64,000 nucleotides of DNA from contig JAQVCV010000015.1 in assembly GCA_028689615.1 (NCBI GenBank), positions 1 to 64,000 of the forward strand. Reading direction: 5' to 3'. The stretch is from Bacteroidales bacterium. GTDB lineage: Bacteria; Bacteroidota; Bacteroidia; Bacteroidales; TTA-H9. This document shows, piece by piece, positions 50,284-59,462 of this stretch. How positions within the stretch are numbered: position 1 is the first letter of the stretch; each line of letters starts with the position of its first letter. The notes beneath the pieces were generated by a model. It saw nothing but the letters and a program-made list of their open reading frames with translations, was not told the DNA's origin and made no database searches. The translations under genes and the position numbers were made by a program.

Positions 50284-52716
50284 TTATTCATATTTAAGAG
50301 CCACAACAGGGTTAGTCCGTGCTACTGCATACACCCGGTTGCCGATCGTGGTAACCGCAACAACGAGCGTAGCGGAAACCGCAACGGCCATCACCCAGGG
50401 GGACAGCCCTATCTGGTAGGCGAATTTGCTTATCATTTCACCGGCGAGAAGCCAGGCAACGGGTGCTGCTATCAAGCCCCCCAAGCCTACCAGCAATACA
50501 TATTGCTTCACAAGCAGCTTACTGATGGTCCAGTAGCTTCCGCCCATAACACGCCGGATCCCTATTTCCCTGATTCGCTGTTCCATCATCAGGCTCGACA
50601 ATCCATACAATCCCATGCAGGAAATGATAACCGAAATCAGGGCAAAGAACATGAACAATTGCATGGTGCGATTCTCGTTGGCATACCACTTTTTGATCCT
50701 TTCGGTGGCAATTTCAGGCTCGAACGGGGCTTCGGGAAAAAAATCGTTCCACACCTTTTCCAGATGCTGCATTGTAGCCGAATTGGATGCCAAATCGGCA
50801 GCTCCATCGCGTACTTTAACCAAAATGCTGCCGGTGTATTTTGTTTGCAACAAAAATACAGCCGGTTCTATTTTCCAATGAATCGAGTAGTAGTTGTAAT
50901 CGCGTATAACCCCTATCACGGCAGGTCGGAGCGTGGAGTCATCGGTAAAGCTTTTAAAGCGCATCCCGATGGGATTGTCCCATCCGAGAGCTTCAACAGC
51001 GGCCTGATTCAGGATTAGGCTTTGCGATGAATCAGAAGGGTTGTTTTTGTCGAAGTTGCGCCCCTCAACAACCGGAATCCCCATAGTGTTGAAAAAATCT
51101 TCATCAACATAGCAATAGCGCACCATCACTTTGCTATTAGCTGAGTCGGCGGCGGTTATTGGGCCCTGGCTTCCGGCAGCCCCGTTGATGTCGGCGGCAG
51201 CCGTGGCAGCTAAAACCGATGGATTCTGAAGCAGCCTGGCCTTCATTTGCGCGATAAACCTGTCAGGATTTGGCATGCGATGGTGCAAGGCAACAACTCC
51301 GTTGTATTGAATTCCCAATTCTTTTTTCACAGCGAAGCTGTATTGTTTCCAACTCACGATAACCATGAACAACATGGCCGTGGTAACAGCATACTGGAAA
51401 ACCACAAGCGAGCGGCTAAGCCATCCTGCCGATTTACCTTTGTGCGAACCAGCCCCTTTCATGACTACAGCCGGCTCGAAACGGGCCAGGTAAAAGGCAG
51501 GATAACCTCCTGAAACAATGCTCACCAACACAATGGCACAAAGCAGCAACGGCAACAGCCACGGGTTGCTCATGAGCGAGAGGGTGGTGTTGAGCATATC
51601 GTTGAAATTGGGCATCAGCACCTCGGCAAGCATCAAAGCCAGAACAGCCGATACAATAGAAAACAGGAGCGCTTCACCCAGAAACTGCCTGAAAAGATCG
51701 CCCTTGGTGGCTCCCAAAACCTTGCGAACCCCCACCTCACGCGAGCGCTTTACGGCACGAGCCAACGACATATTGATGAAATTAACACATGCAGTAATGA
51801 GTACCAGTAGGCCTACAATTAAAAACAAATAAACGGTTGTAGCCTGACCGTTGCGACTTGATATCTGAAATTTGATATGACCTGAATGAAGATAAATCTC
51901 GTCGAGTGGCTGCAAATAGAAAGTAAAGTCGGGATCACGGTCGTTTATCTCGCGGTAAAATTTTCGCAATCCCTCGTTTAGCGCCGTCTCAGCCTTGGCG
52001 TGCTGGTCCACCGAGTGCAACTTCACATAGGTAGCCAGAGAGTTGTTGCCCCACCCCTTCAAATAACTAAAACGGCTGTCGTTTCGAATTGAAGAAAAGG
52101 CCACCAGACCTTCAATCTCCAAATGACTTTTCCCGTCCATGTTGCGCATCAGACCACTGACAGCATAGGCTTGTTTATCGATAACAACTGTTTGTCCGGC
52201 AATATCGTGTTTCCGGCCAAAAAGACGTTGGGCCTCGCTTTCGGTAAGAACCACGGTATTGGGATGTACCAGAGCGGTAGCCGGATCACCTTCCAACAAC
52301 TCGAAGCCAAAAAACGCCAAAGCATTGGAATCGGCATACCAGAAGTCACGGGCTTTGTGTTGTTTGCCGGTGGCCGAGGTATCGGCACCAGGGACGCGGG
52401 TTGTAATCAGGTTAAAAAACCAGCAGGGCATCAACCTTACGGCTTCGGTAACCATAGGCATCTGGTCTTTCATGGAAGCCGCCAGGGGACCCATAGTAAC
52501 GGCAACATGTTGTTCGCCTACACCGGGTTGGTTTTGTATCTGAACAGGTCGAAACATTCGCTCATGGTCAGCCAGATGCTTGTCGAACGAGAGTTGATCA
52601 ATCACATACAATCCAATCATTAGAATGGCAGCAAAACCAACGGTCAGGCCAATAAGGTTGATAAGCGTATAAGAGCGTTGCGCAAGCAGGCGCCGGATCA
52701 GGGTAAAACGAATCAT
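50284..52716 (-). CDS. FtsX-type ABC transporter permease (second in operon)
   Basis: This 810-residue permease has the same layout as the other two: TM1 (LINLIGLTVGFAAILMIGLYV), periplasmic domain, three TMs (VLITACVNFINMSLARAVK), a second TM/periplasmic pair, three C-terminal TMs and the ending NPVVALKYE. The coupling helices are SREVGVRKVLGATKGDLFRQ and REIGIRRVMGGSYWTISKLL. It is separated by 15 bp from the first and 12 bp from the third permease. The periplasmic domains differ clearly between the three, so they are not recent copies. Confidence 0.9.
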   Translation of the reverse strand: MIRFTLIRRLLAQRSYTLINLIGLTVGFAAILMIGLYVIDQLSFDKHLADHERMFRPVQIQNQPGVGEQHVAVTMGPLAASMKDQMPMVTEAVRLMPCWFFNLITTRVPGADTSATGKQHKARDFWYADSNALAFFGFELLEGDPATALVHPNTVVLTESEAQRLFGRKHDIAGQTVVIDKQAYAVSGLMRNMDGKSHLEIEGLVAFSSIRNDSRFSYLKGWGNNSLATYVKLHSVDQHAKAETALNEGLRKFYREINDRDPDFTFYLQPLDEIYLHSGHIKFQISSRNGQATTVYLFLIVGLLVLITACVNFINMSLARAVKRSREVGVRKVLGATKGDLFRQFLGEALLFSIVSAVLALMLAEVLMPNFNDMLNTTLSLMSNPWLLPLLLCAIVLVSIVSGGYPAFYLARFEPAVVMKGAGSHKGKSAGWLSRSLVVFQYAVTTAMLFMVIVSWKQYSFAVKKELGIQYNGVVALHHRMPNPDRFIAQMKARLLQNPSVLAATAAADINGAAGSQGPITAADSANSKVMVRYCYVDEDFFNTMGIPVVEGRNFDKNNPSDSSQSLILNQAAVEALGWDNPIGMRFKSFTDDSTLRPAVIGVIRDYNYYSIHWKIEPAVFLLQTKYTGSILVKVRDGAADLASNSATMQHLEKVWNDFFPEAPFEPEIATERIKKWYANENRTMQLFMFFALISVIISCMGLYGLSSLMMEQRIREIGIRRVMGGSYWTISKLLVKQYVLLVGLGGLIAAPVAWLLAGEMISKFAYQIGLSPWVMAVAVSATLVVAVTTIGNRVYAVARTNPVVALKYE

Positions 52717-52731
52717 ATTGATATTGTATTT

Positions 52732-55116
52732 TTATTCATACCGCAAAGCTTCAGCCGGATTCATTCGCGACAGGCGATAACTCATTGACAAAGTTGCAAT
52801 AAGAGCTACTAACAAGGTAACCAGTACGGCAACCGGGTAAAGCAAATAAGGATGGCTGATGGTGTAGCTGAAACGCGAAAGCCAGTTGTCCATAACCAGC
52901 CAGGCTGCAGGCCAGGCCGGAATCGCAGCAATAAGCACCCAGGTAGCAAAACTTGTATTAAGCAGGCCAAGCACCTGATTGTCGGTAGCACCAAAGGTTT
53001 TTCGCACACCGACCTCTTTAACACGCTGCTGGAGTATGAAAGCCGATAATGCAAATAAACCAGTGAGGGACAAAACCAAAGCTAAAAGAGTGCCGATTTC
53101 GATGAGTTTATTGCTGCGGCTTTCGGAGTCGTACAATTGTTCAAGAGACTTATCAAGCAAGTTGATGTTAGCTTCGTAAATACCATCAAAGGACAGACTT
53201 TTATCAGCAATAAATTTCATGGTATTTTCAATATCTGCACCTTTTTTTATTCGGATGATGATGGCGCTGATATTAGGGGAATAGCGTGTAAGAACCAATG
53301 GCTCGATGGTATTGTGAAGCGACAGAAAATGATAATCGGCAATCACTCCTGCCACCCTCACCCGGGATTTCCATACCATGATTTCAGACCCTACAGGATT
53401 GGTAAGTCCCAGTGCCTTAACGGCTGCTTGATTGAGCAGGGCCGAATTTGAATCGGCTGCTGACCCGGCATCAAAACTGTTACCTTCAACCACAGGAATT
53501 CCAAGAGTTTCACAGAAACCCGGCTGAACACGGTTTTCGTGTATCTTGATTGCCTGATCCACCGTTTTATCAACAGGATAACTGGTTTGGATGCTGCGAA
53601 ACCGACCCGGATAACTTTGCGAAGCTGTAACCATCAATATATCAGGGTTGTGGAGCAGCTCGCCTTTCAATGCCTCGTACGATTTTCGAATTTTCTTAGT
53701 AAGGTCTTTCATCACCAAAACATTCTCTTTTTCAAATCCATACTGTTTCTTTTTTAAATAATTCACTTGAAAATACATCACACCCAACGAAACAATCATG
53801 AAAATAGCAATAGAGAATTGCAGAGTAACTAAAATTTTCTGGAATAGAAAGCCATGCCTCGTTTTACCTGAAAGTCCCCGTTTGAGTACTCTTCCGGGCT
53901 GAAAACGCGACAAATAAAATGCCGGGTAAGCTCCAGCCAATACCCCGGTAAGTACCGATCCCGCAAGTGAAGCAGTTAATAAGAGGCCATGAGTCGAAAT
54001 TCGCTCGTTGAGCTCAATACTCATGAGGTTTGCAAACGGAACTGTGAGCAACTCGGTAAGGGGCATAGCAATCAGCCACGAAAGCAGTGCCGTCAGCACC
54101 GATTCGGCAATAAACTGCGACGCCACGCTTAACCTATTTGCCCCCACTACTTTCCTCAGTCCGATTTCTCTTGCACGTCTGTCACCTCTTACCGTGAAGA
54201 GGTTCACATAATTCACCACTGCAACCAGCAAGATGATCACTGCCAGCGAGGTAAACATGATTACCGAATTCATGCTTCCTCCACGCTCAGGTTCGAGAGA
54301 TGTCATTGGATTAAGATGAACATTGGCCAAAGGTTGCAGCCCTGTCTTCAGCGCTATGCCGCTATCTTTAAAGAAAATCCTCGAAAGACTGTCGGTGAAT
54401 TTCGTGATCGCGTTGTGGGTTGACTGGTTATCAGCCTGTGGAGCGATGGCGAGGTAAGTAAAGAACGACACACCATCGCGGCGGGTCACGTCGGGGCTGC
54501 CGGGTTCGCTCAAAGAACTGAACGATCCAATCATTCCAAACTTGATGGAGGAACACTCTGGAGGATCGCTTACCAACGCGGTTATGGTATAGGTTTCTCC
54601 GTACATTGTGACGGTTTTGTTAACCGGATTTTCGTCGCCAAAAATCCGATCAGCCACACTTTTACTAACAACCAAGGCGTTTCGTCTGGCAAGTGCTGTG
54701 GCAGCATCGCCAGTCAGCAACGGGAAATGAAACAGTTTAAAAAAGTTGGAATCGGCCCAAAAGAATTTAATTTCAGTAAACCTCTTTTTATTATATTCTA
54801 TTTCCGTAGTTCCATATTGATAGATTCGCACTGCGTGTTCCACTTGTGGAAAATGGCTTTCAAGTGCCGGAGCAACAACCCCCAACGCGGTTGGAGTCAT
54901 AAACGTGGCGCTACCAGGCATGGTGGCTTTGCTGGTGAGGCGGTAGGTGTGCTCACTCAGAGGATGAAATTGATCGAAGGAGATTTCATGCCTAACATAC
55001 AACAATATCAGCAGCGAAGCACACATGCCTACAGCCAAACCCATGATGTTGATGGCCGAGAGAAGAACGTCGCGACGGAGCGTGCGAATAGCTATCTTCA
55101 GAAAACTCAGAATCAT
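52732..55116 (-). CDS. FtsX-type ABC transporter permease (first in operon)
   Basis: This 794-residue permease begins with SFLKIAIRTLRRDVLLSA and TM1 (NIMGLAVGMCASLLILLYV). The usual double-FtsX layout follows. Coupling helices are AREIGLRKVVGANRLSVASQ and KEVGVRKTFGATDNQVLGLL. It ends in NPAEALRYE. The reading frame extends to 55227, but those residues are not membrane-like; ATG 55116 directly precedes the conserved start and I prefer it. It lies 31 bp after the ATPase stop. It probably pairs with itself or with one of the other two permeases. Confidence 0.9.
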   Translation of the reverse strand: MILSFLKIAIRTLRRDVLLSAINIMGLAVGMCASLLILLYVRHEISFDQFHPLSEHTYRLTSKATMPGSATFMTPTALGVVAPALESHFPQVEHAVRIYQYGTTEIEYNKKRFTEIKFFWADSNFFKLFHFPLLTGDAATALARRNALVVSKSVADRIFGDENPVNKTVTMYGETYTITALVSDPPECSSIKFGMIGSFSSLSEPGSPDVTRRDGVSFFTYLAIAPQADNQSTHNAITKFTDSLSRIFFKDSGIALKTGLQPLANVHLNPMTSLEPERGGSMNSVIMFTSLAVIILLVAVVNYVNLFTVRGDRRAREIGLRKVVGANRLSVASQFIAESVLTALLSWLIAMPLTELLTVPFANLMSIELNERISTHGLLLTASLAGSVLTGVLAGAYPAFYLSRFQPGRVLKRGLSGKTRHGFLFQKILVTLQFSIAIFMIVSLGVMYFQVNYLKKKQYGFEKENVLVMKDLTKKIRKSYEALKGELLHNPDILMVTASQSYPGRFRSIQTSYPVDKTVDQAIKIHENRVQPGFCETLGIPVVEGNSFDAGSAADSNSALLNQAAVKALGLTNPVGSEIMVWKSRVRVAGVIADYHFLSLHNTIEPLVLTRYSPNISAIIIRIKKGADIENTMKFIADKSLSFDGIYEANINLLDKSLEQLYDSESRSNKLIEIGTLLALVLSLTGLFALSAFILQQRVKEVGVRKTFGATDNQVLGLLNTSFATWVLIAAIPAWPAAWLVMDNWLSRFSYTISHPYLLYPVAVLVTLLVALIATLSMSYRLSRMNPAEALRYE

Positions 55117-55147
55117 CGAAGAGGTATTAAAATAGAATGAGAAATTT

Positions 55148-55834
55148 CTAAATAACTCTTTCTCTGATATTCTCGTTGATAATTTGTCCATCGAAGAGGC
55201 GTACCACCCTTTGAGCGAATTCGGCATCGCGTTGTGAGTGGGTTACCATGATGATGGTGGTTCCTTTTTGATTGAGGCCATCGAGCAGGTTCATCACCTC
55301 TTCGCCATGAGCTGAGTCGAGATTCCCAGTTGGCTCGTCGGCAAGGATCATTTTCGGGCGGGCCACCACAGCACGGGCTACCGCAACACGTTGCTGCTGT
55401 CCGCCAGAAAGTTGAAGCGGGAAATGTTTCTTACGATGAATAATATTCATTTGTTCAAGAACCTCTTCCACCCTTTTGCGCCGCTCGGCAGAGCTCATCC
55501 CCAAATAAATCAGCGGGAGTTCTACGTTTTCGAACACATTGAGTTCGTCGATCAGGTTAAAATTCTGAAAAACAAATCCAATGTTTTCTTTACGCAAACG
55601 GGCCCTCTGCTTTTCAGAGAATTTTGATACCTCATGATCGGTAAAGAAATACTCGCCCGAGGAGGGATTGTCGAGCAACCCTAAAATATTGAGCAACGTT
55701 GATTTGCCACAGCCTGAAGGGCCCATGATGGCAACAAATTCACCTGATTTCACCTCCAGGGTCACCTGGTTAAGGGCAGTGGTTTCCACCTCATCGGTAC
55801 GGAATACCTTGCTTAAGTTCACAGTCTTGATCAT
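55148..55834 (-). CDS. ABC transporter ATP-binding protein (MacB/LolD type)
   Basis: This 228-residue ATPase has Walker [10 protein letters not shown] (38-46), the Q-loop [14 protein letters not shown], the signature [14 protein letters not shown] (142 onward), Walker [13 protein letters not shown] and the switch His199 in VTHS. Length and motifs match LolD/MacB-type subunits that work with FtsX-fold permeases. It is the only ATPase in the operon, so it would have to drive all three permeases. Start ATG 55834, 23 bp after the HlyD stop. Confidence 0.95.
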   Translation of the reverse strand: MIKTVNLSKVFRTDEVETTALNQVTLEVKSGEFVAIMGPSGCGKSTLLNILGLLDNPSSGEYFFTDHEVSKFSEKQRARLRKENIGFVFQNFNLIDELNVFENVELPLIYLGMSSAERRKRVEEVLEQMNIIHRKKHFPLQLSGGQQQRVAVARAVVARPKMILADEPTGNLDSAHGEEVMNLLDGLNQKGTTIIMVTHSQRDAEFAQRVVRLFDGQIINENIRERVI

Positions 55835-55857
55835 AACAACAGCAGTATTAAATTCTA

Positions 55858-57108
55858 TTAATTAAAAATGAGTTTTTCTTTCTTTCCAAACGTTTCGTAC
55901 GACGATACAATCACCTTTTCTCCGGGTTCCAACCCTTCCATAACCTCATAATAATTGGTATTCTGACGGCCAATGCGAATAGGGCGTTTCACCGCATAGC
56001 TCCCCGACTGATCGACAACATAAATCCAGTTGCCACCGGTTTCCTGGAAAAATCCACCGCGCTTCACGATGACGGCATCGGCTGCCGAACTGAATTTCAA
56101 TCTCAACTGAACAGTTTGGCCTCTTTTTATCTGGGCAGGTGCAGCGCTGTCGAATGCAAGATCAACCTGAAACGAGCCGTTGGTGACGTTGGTATAAATT
56201 TTTGAGATGCTCAACGAAAAGGTAGTTCCCGTGAAATCGAATTCGGCAGGCTGCCCCACAAACACCTTCGACACGTAGCGCTCGTCGATGTTGGCCCTCA
56301 GTTTGAATCCGTCCTGAATGTCGATTTGCCCCAAATGCTCACCAGCCGATTTGGTTTCGCCAATCTCTACACTAAACGACGACAACTTGCCGTCGGCAGG
56401 CGCTTTGATGGTCATATTCTCCATGTTTTGTTGCAACATCCCCAGGTTGTTGCTCATGCGGGTGATGGAGTTTTCAATTTGCCGCTTTTGATCGATGGTG
56501 GAAACCGAATCGAGTTTCATCAACTGAATGCTGATGGTTAATTGCTTGCGGGTATTTTTATACTCGCGGGTGGCATCCTCAAACTCCTTGTCGGAAATGA
56601 GTTTTTCCTGATGAAACGAAACCTTGCGCTGGTAATCGCGCTCTACTCCTTCGAGTTGGTATTGCAGTTGCACTATCTCTTTTTGCCTAACAAATTTGTT
56701 TTGCTCCAAAGCAATCTTCGAGTTTTGAAGGTTGTTGATAGCATCATACATGCGGGTTTCCTGATCCATATAGCTCAACTCCATGGTAGGGTTGTGAAGC
56801 TTTAAAATGGGCTCACCTTTTTGCAACAGGGCTCCGTCTTCCACAAAAATCTTTTCTACCACACCGCCCTGCATGGCGTCGATATACACTGTGGTACGGG
56901 GATGCACCACCCCGTCGATGGGAATGAACTCCTGAAACTTGTCGAGCTTCACCTCGGCAATGGTTATCTGGTTCTTATCGATATACAACCGACTGCGGTT
57001 GTCGCGAAAAAAGGCCAGCCAGGCTACGAAAGCCAGAAACAATACACCTGCCGCTATATACCCAATCTTGCGAGGTGTCCACCTCTTTTTTTCAATAATG
57101 CGATCCAT
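55858..57108 (-). CDS. HlyD-family periplasmic adaptor
   Basis: This 416-residue adaptor has one N-terminal TM (IGYIAAGVLFLAFVAWLAFF), a split barrel-sandwich (lipoyl-like) domain (PIDGVVHPRTTVYIDAMQGG and MTIKAPADGKLSSFSVEIGE), a long alpha hairpin (about 125-245, with QLQYQLEGVERDYQRKVSF) and a beta-barrel. Such adaptors link an inner-membrane ABC pump to an outer-membrane channel; no TolC homologue is in the window. It is the first gene of the operon. No clear promoter box was found in the 57109-57392 gap. Confidence 0.92.
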   Translation of the reverse strand: MDRIIEKKRWTPRKIGYIAAGVLFLAFVAWLAFFRDNRSRLYIDKNQITIAEVKLDKFQEFIPIDGVVHPRTTVYIDAMQGGVVEKIFVEDGALLQKGEPILKLHNPTMELSYMDQETRMYDAINNLQNSKIALEQNKFVRQKEIVQLQYQLEGVERDYQRKVSFHQEKLISDKEFEDATREYKNTRKQLTISIQLMKLDSVSTIDQKRQIENSITRMSNNLGMLQQNMENMTIKAPADGKLSSFSVEIGETKSAGEHLGQIDIQDGFKLRANIDERYVSKVFVGQPAEFDFTGTTFSLSISKIYTNVTNGSFQVDLAFDSAAPAQIKRGQTVQLRLKFSSAADAVIVKRGGFFQETGGNWIYVVDQSGSYAVKRPIRIGRQNTNYYEVMEGLEPGEKVIVSSYETFGKKEKLIFN

Positions 57109-57314
57109 TTTCTACAATTTTCGCCCTTGTTTGCCAACTCTGTGCCATCAAACTCATTCAATTGCACAACAGCATTTTAACACTTTTTTACACATGCAGG
57201 GTTGTTCGATTATGTTTCAACAAGGTGTACGATGCCGGACAGTTAAGCTTTACAGCACGAAATTATTTATTTTGTTTGTTGGGTTTGTTTTGTTGGTCGG
57301 GTTCACCCCATCCC

Positions 57315-57362
57315 CCAGCCATCCAGTCATCCAGTCTCCCAGTCTCCCAGTCTCCCAGTCTC
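57315..57362. repeat. 8-bp tandem repeat
   Basis: Six copies of an octamer, CCAGTCTC with variants CCAGCCAT and CCAGTCAT at the start, lie between the HlyD and GT51 genes. The rest of the 57109-57392 gap has no gene. Confidence 0.8.
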
Positions 57363-57392
57363 CCTCCCGATAGCCGTCAGGGTTATCAGGGT

Positions 57393-59387
57393 TCACCTCT
57401 CGTGGCTGAAAATCAAAAGCGAATCACCCGGCGATGTCGCATCTTGCAAAGTATCAACTGTTGAAAGAAATCCCAGGGCTGGTCCGGTTAGCTTCACATC
57501 TGGACGAAGGGCAGCGGCTTCAGCATCAGTAATAAAGCCTTTTTCTACCATTCGATGAGCCAGAAAATCGTAGTAAGGGGCCAGAAAATCGCGCAGATGC
57601 CCCTGTTCATCAAACGAATACCTGAACCACTTGGGACGTGGTACGATGCTGGCCATAAAAATGCTCTCGGCCAGCGTGAGCTTCGACGCGTCTTTGTTGA
57701 AATAAAAACGGGCTCCCTCTTCCACTCCATACACCAACGGCCCCATCTCGATGATGTTAAGGTAAACTTCAAACATCCGCTCTTTGGAGCTAAGGCGTTG
57801 GTTTTCGATGAGCCAAACGATAAGCGCCTCTTCCAGCTTGCGTGTAACGGTTTTGTTGCGGTTCAGAAACACGTTTTTCACCAGTTGCATGCTGATGGTG
57901 CTTCCACCCCTGACAAACCTTCCGGCTTTCACATTGTCAACCACAGCACTCCGGAAAGCATCGGGCAGAAAACCCTGATGCCACATAAACCCTCCATCTT
58001 CGGCCGTCATGATGGCATGCCGGAGGTAGGGTGAAATGGACTCAAGCTCGCGGAAGTTGGGATTTTCGGAACCCACCACAAAGCTACGCGCCGGCTTCCC
58101 CTGTTCATAAGCCGTATGAAGGAAAGAGCCGTTGATCAACGCCAGGTTGGTTGCACCGTATTGCACAATACCGAATTGCTTCCGATCGAGGCTGCTGTTG
58201 AACGTCAAACTGTCGGGGCAGGCCATATCGAGGCTGAAACTTAAGTCGTAACGAAGTTGTCCTTTCACTTTGATTCCCTGAAGGTTGGCAAACAAGCCGC
58301 GTGGCAGCGATTCAAACAGCTCAGAGGCTTCAAACCAGGGCTTGTGCAATTCAACAGCCACTTTCAGGGGTTTGCGAGGCTCTATTCTCACCCACGGCTT
58401 CACCTCCAAACTGTTGATACTAAAAATGCTGGATGAATCAAGCTCAATGGCCTCCTCTGTGATGTGATAGAGAAAATCGCCCTGGAGACGGTCGAACACA
58501 ACAGGTTTATCAGACAACAGGCGCTGCTCCACCCGAAGGCCGGTAAACATGCCCGTGCCTTGCAGATCAACAGTTTGATCGACCATAGGCTTCACGGCCA
58601 TAAAAAACCGCAAGGTATCGAAGCTGACGCTGGCGTTCCATTTCCAATCAAGATAAGGCAACACCCATTTTGAAGTATCGGCACGAACCACCGAAAACCC
58701 GGCTTCGCGGTGAGCGCGGTGAAAACGCCCTTTAACCACCAGGGGAACAGTTACTGACCGGTTGGTTACAAAAACACTGTTTTCGGTTTCGTGATCGCTC
58801 AGGTGAAAGGTTGGAGTGGAAACAACAAACCGGTTGCCGTTAAGATTTGCGGCAACCCTGAATCCTTTTATGCTTAAATCAGCCGGCAATTTCTCAAAAA
58901 CCAGATCAGCCAGCTTGTCAACCATTTGCGCATATCCAACGGCACCCGTTGACCGCGACGAATCGGATGAGGAACCACTTCCGGAGAGTAAAAACATGTA
59001 GTTGGTCAGGGTATCGGTTCTTGCCAGCCTTATATCAACCCTTTCCAGCACCACCTCTTTAGGTGAAAGCCGACCCACCACAAGCTTCAAAAAAGAGGGC
59101 TTCACCGTTGCCCGGCCTAGAGTAAGCAGGGTGTCGCCGTTTGCCGGACGCAACATCAACGAATCTATATGAAGGGTGGCCCAACCGGTAAAAAACACAT
59201 CGCCCACGGTAAGCACGGCTCCGAAGCGTTGCCTGAAAGCTTCCAGATGAGGGCCGGCAAGGCGGTGTAACACCACGTTGCGCAGCCCGAAAAAAGCTGT
59301 CAACACCAATGAAATCACCAGCGTGGTACCTAAAAGGCACCGCCTGAACCACCGGCGGTTGACCAAAGTTATGATCCTGTTTTCCAT
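57393..59387 (-). CDS. AsmA-like / GT51 transglycosylase fusion
   Basis: This 664-residue protein has one N-terminal TM (CLLGTTLVISLVLTAFFGL), a long beta-rich region (about 40-440) resembling AsmA-type repeats (LEVKPWVRIEPRKPLKVAVE), and a C-terminal GT51 peptidoglycan glycosyltransferase domain (450-610). GT51 markers are TAEDGGFMWHQGF (catalytic Glu463), RGGSTISMQLVKNVFLNRN, YLNIIEMGPLVYGVEEGA and AESIFMASIVPRP. It lacks a transpeptidase domain. It would polymerise lipid II glycan chains, though the AsmA-like part suggests an added envelope role. Start ATG 59387 follows the promoter box; ATG 59408 lies inside the box and is excluded. Confidence 0.88.
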   Translation of the reverse strand: MENRIITLVNRRWFRRCLLGTTLVISLVLTAFFGLRNVVLHRLAGPHLEAFRQRFGAVLTVGDVFFTGWATLHIDSLMLRPANGDTLLTLGRATVKPSFLKLVVGRLSPKEVVLERVDIRLARTDTLTNYMFLLSGSGSSSDSSRSTGAVGYAQMVDKLADLVFEKLPADLSIKGFRVAANLNGNRFVVSTPTFHLSDHETENSVFVTNRSVTVPLVVKGRFHRAHREAGFSVVRADTSKWVLPYLDWKWNASVSFDTLRFFMAVKPMVDQTVDLQGTGMFTGLRVEQRLLSDKPVVFDRLQGDFLYHITEEAIELDSSSIFSINSLEVKPWVRIEPRKPLKVAVELHKPWFEASELFESLPRGLFANLQGIKVKGQLRYDLSFSLDMACPDSLTFNSSLDRKQFGIVQYGATNLALINGSFLHTAYEQGKPARSFVVGSENPNFRELESISPYLRHAIMTAEDGGFMWHQGFLPDAFRSAVVDNVKAGRFVRGGSTISMQLVKNVFLNRNKTVTRKLEEALIVWLIENQRLSSKERMFEVYLNIIEMGPLVYGVEEGARFYFNKDASKLTLAESIFMASIVPRPKWFRYSFDEQGHLRDFLAPYYDFLAHRMVEKGFITDAEAAALRPDVKLTGPALGFLSTVDTLQDATSPGDSLLIFSHER

Positions 59388-59405
59388 CCCCTGAAATTGA
59401 GGGCG

Positions 59406-59434
59406 CAAAGATAGCGCTTCCCTGCGGTTGCCAA
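59406..59434 (-). promoter_or_regulatory. Promoter of the GT51 fusion gene
   Basis: On the minus strand TTG (59432-59434), 18 bp, then TATCTTTG (59406-59413). It decides the start of the GT51 gene at 59387. Confidence 0.6.
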
Positions 59435-59462
59435 CGCGAAAAGCGGTGTATCAGCAGATAAT

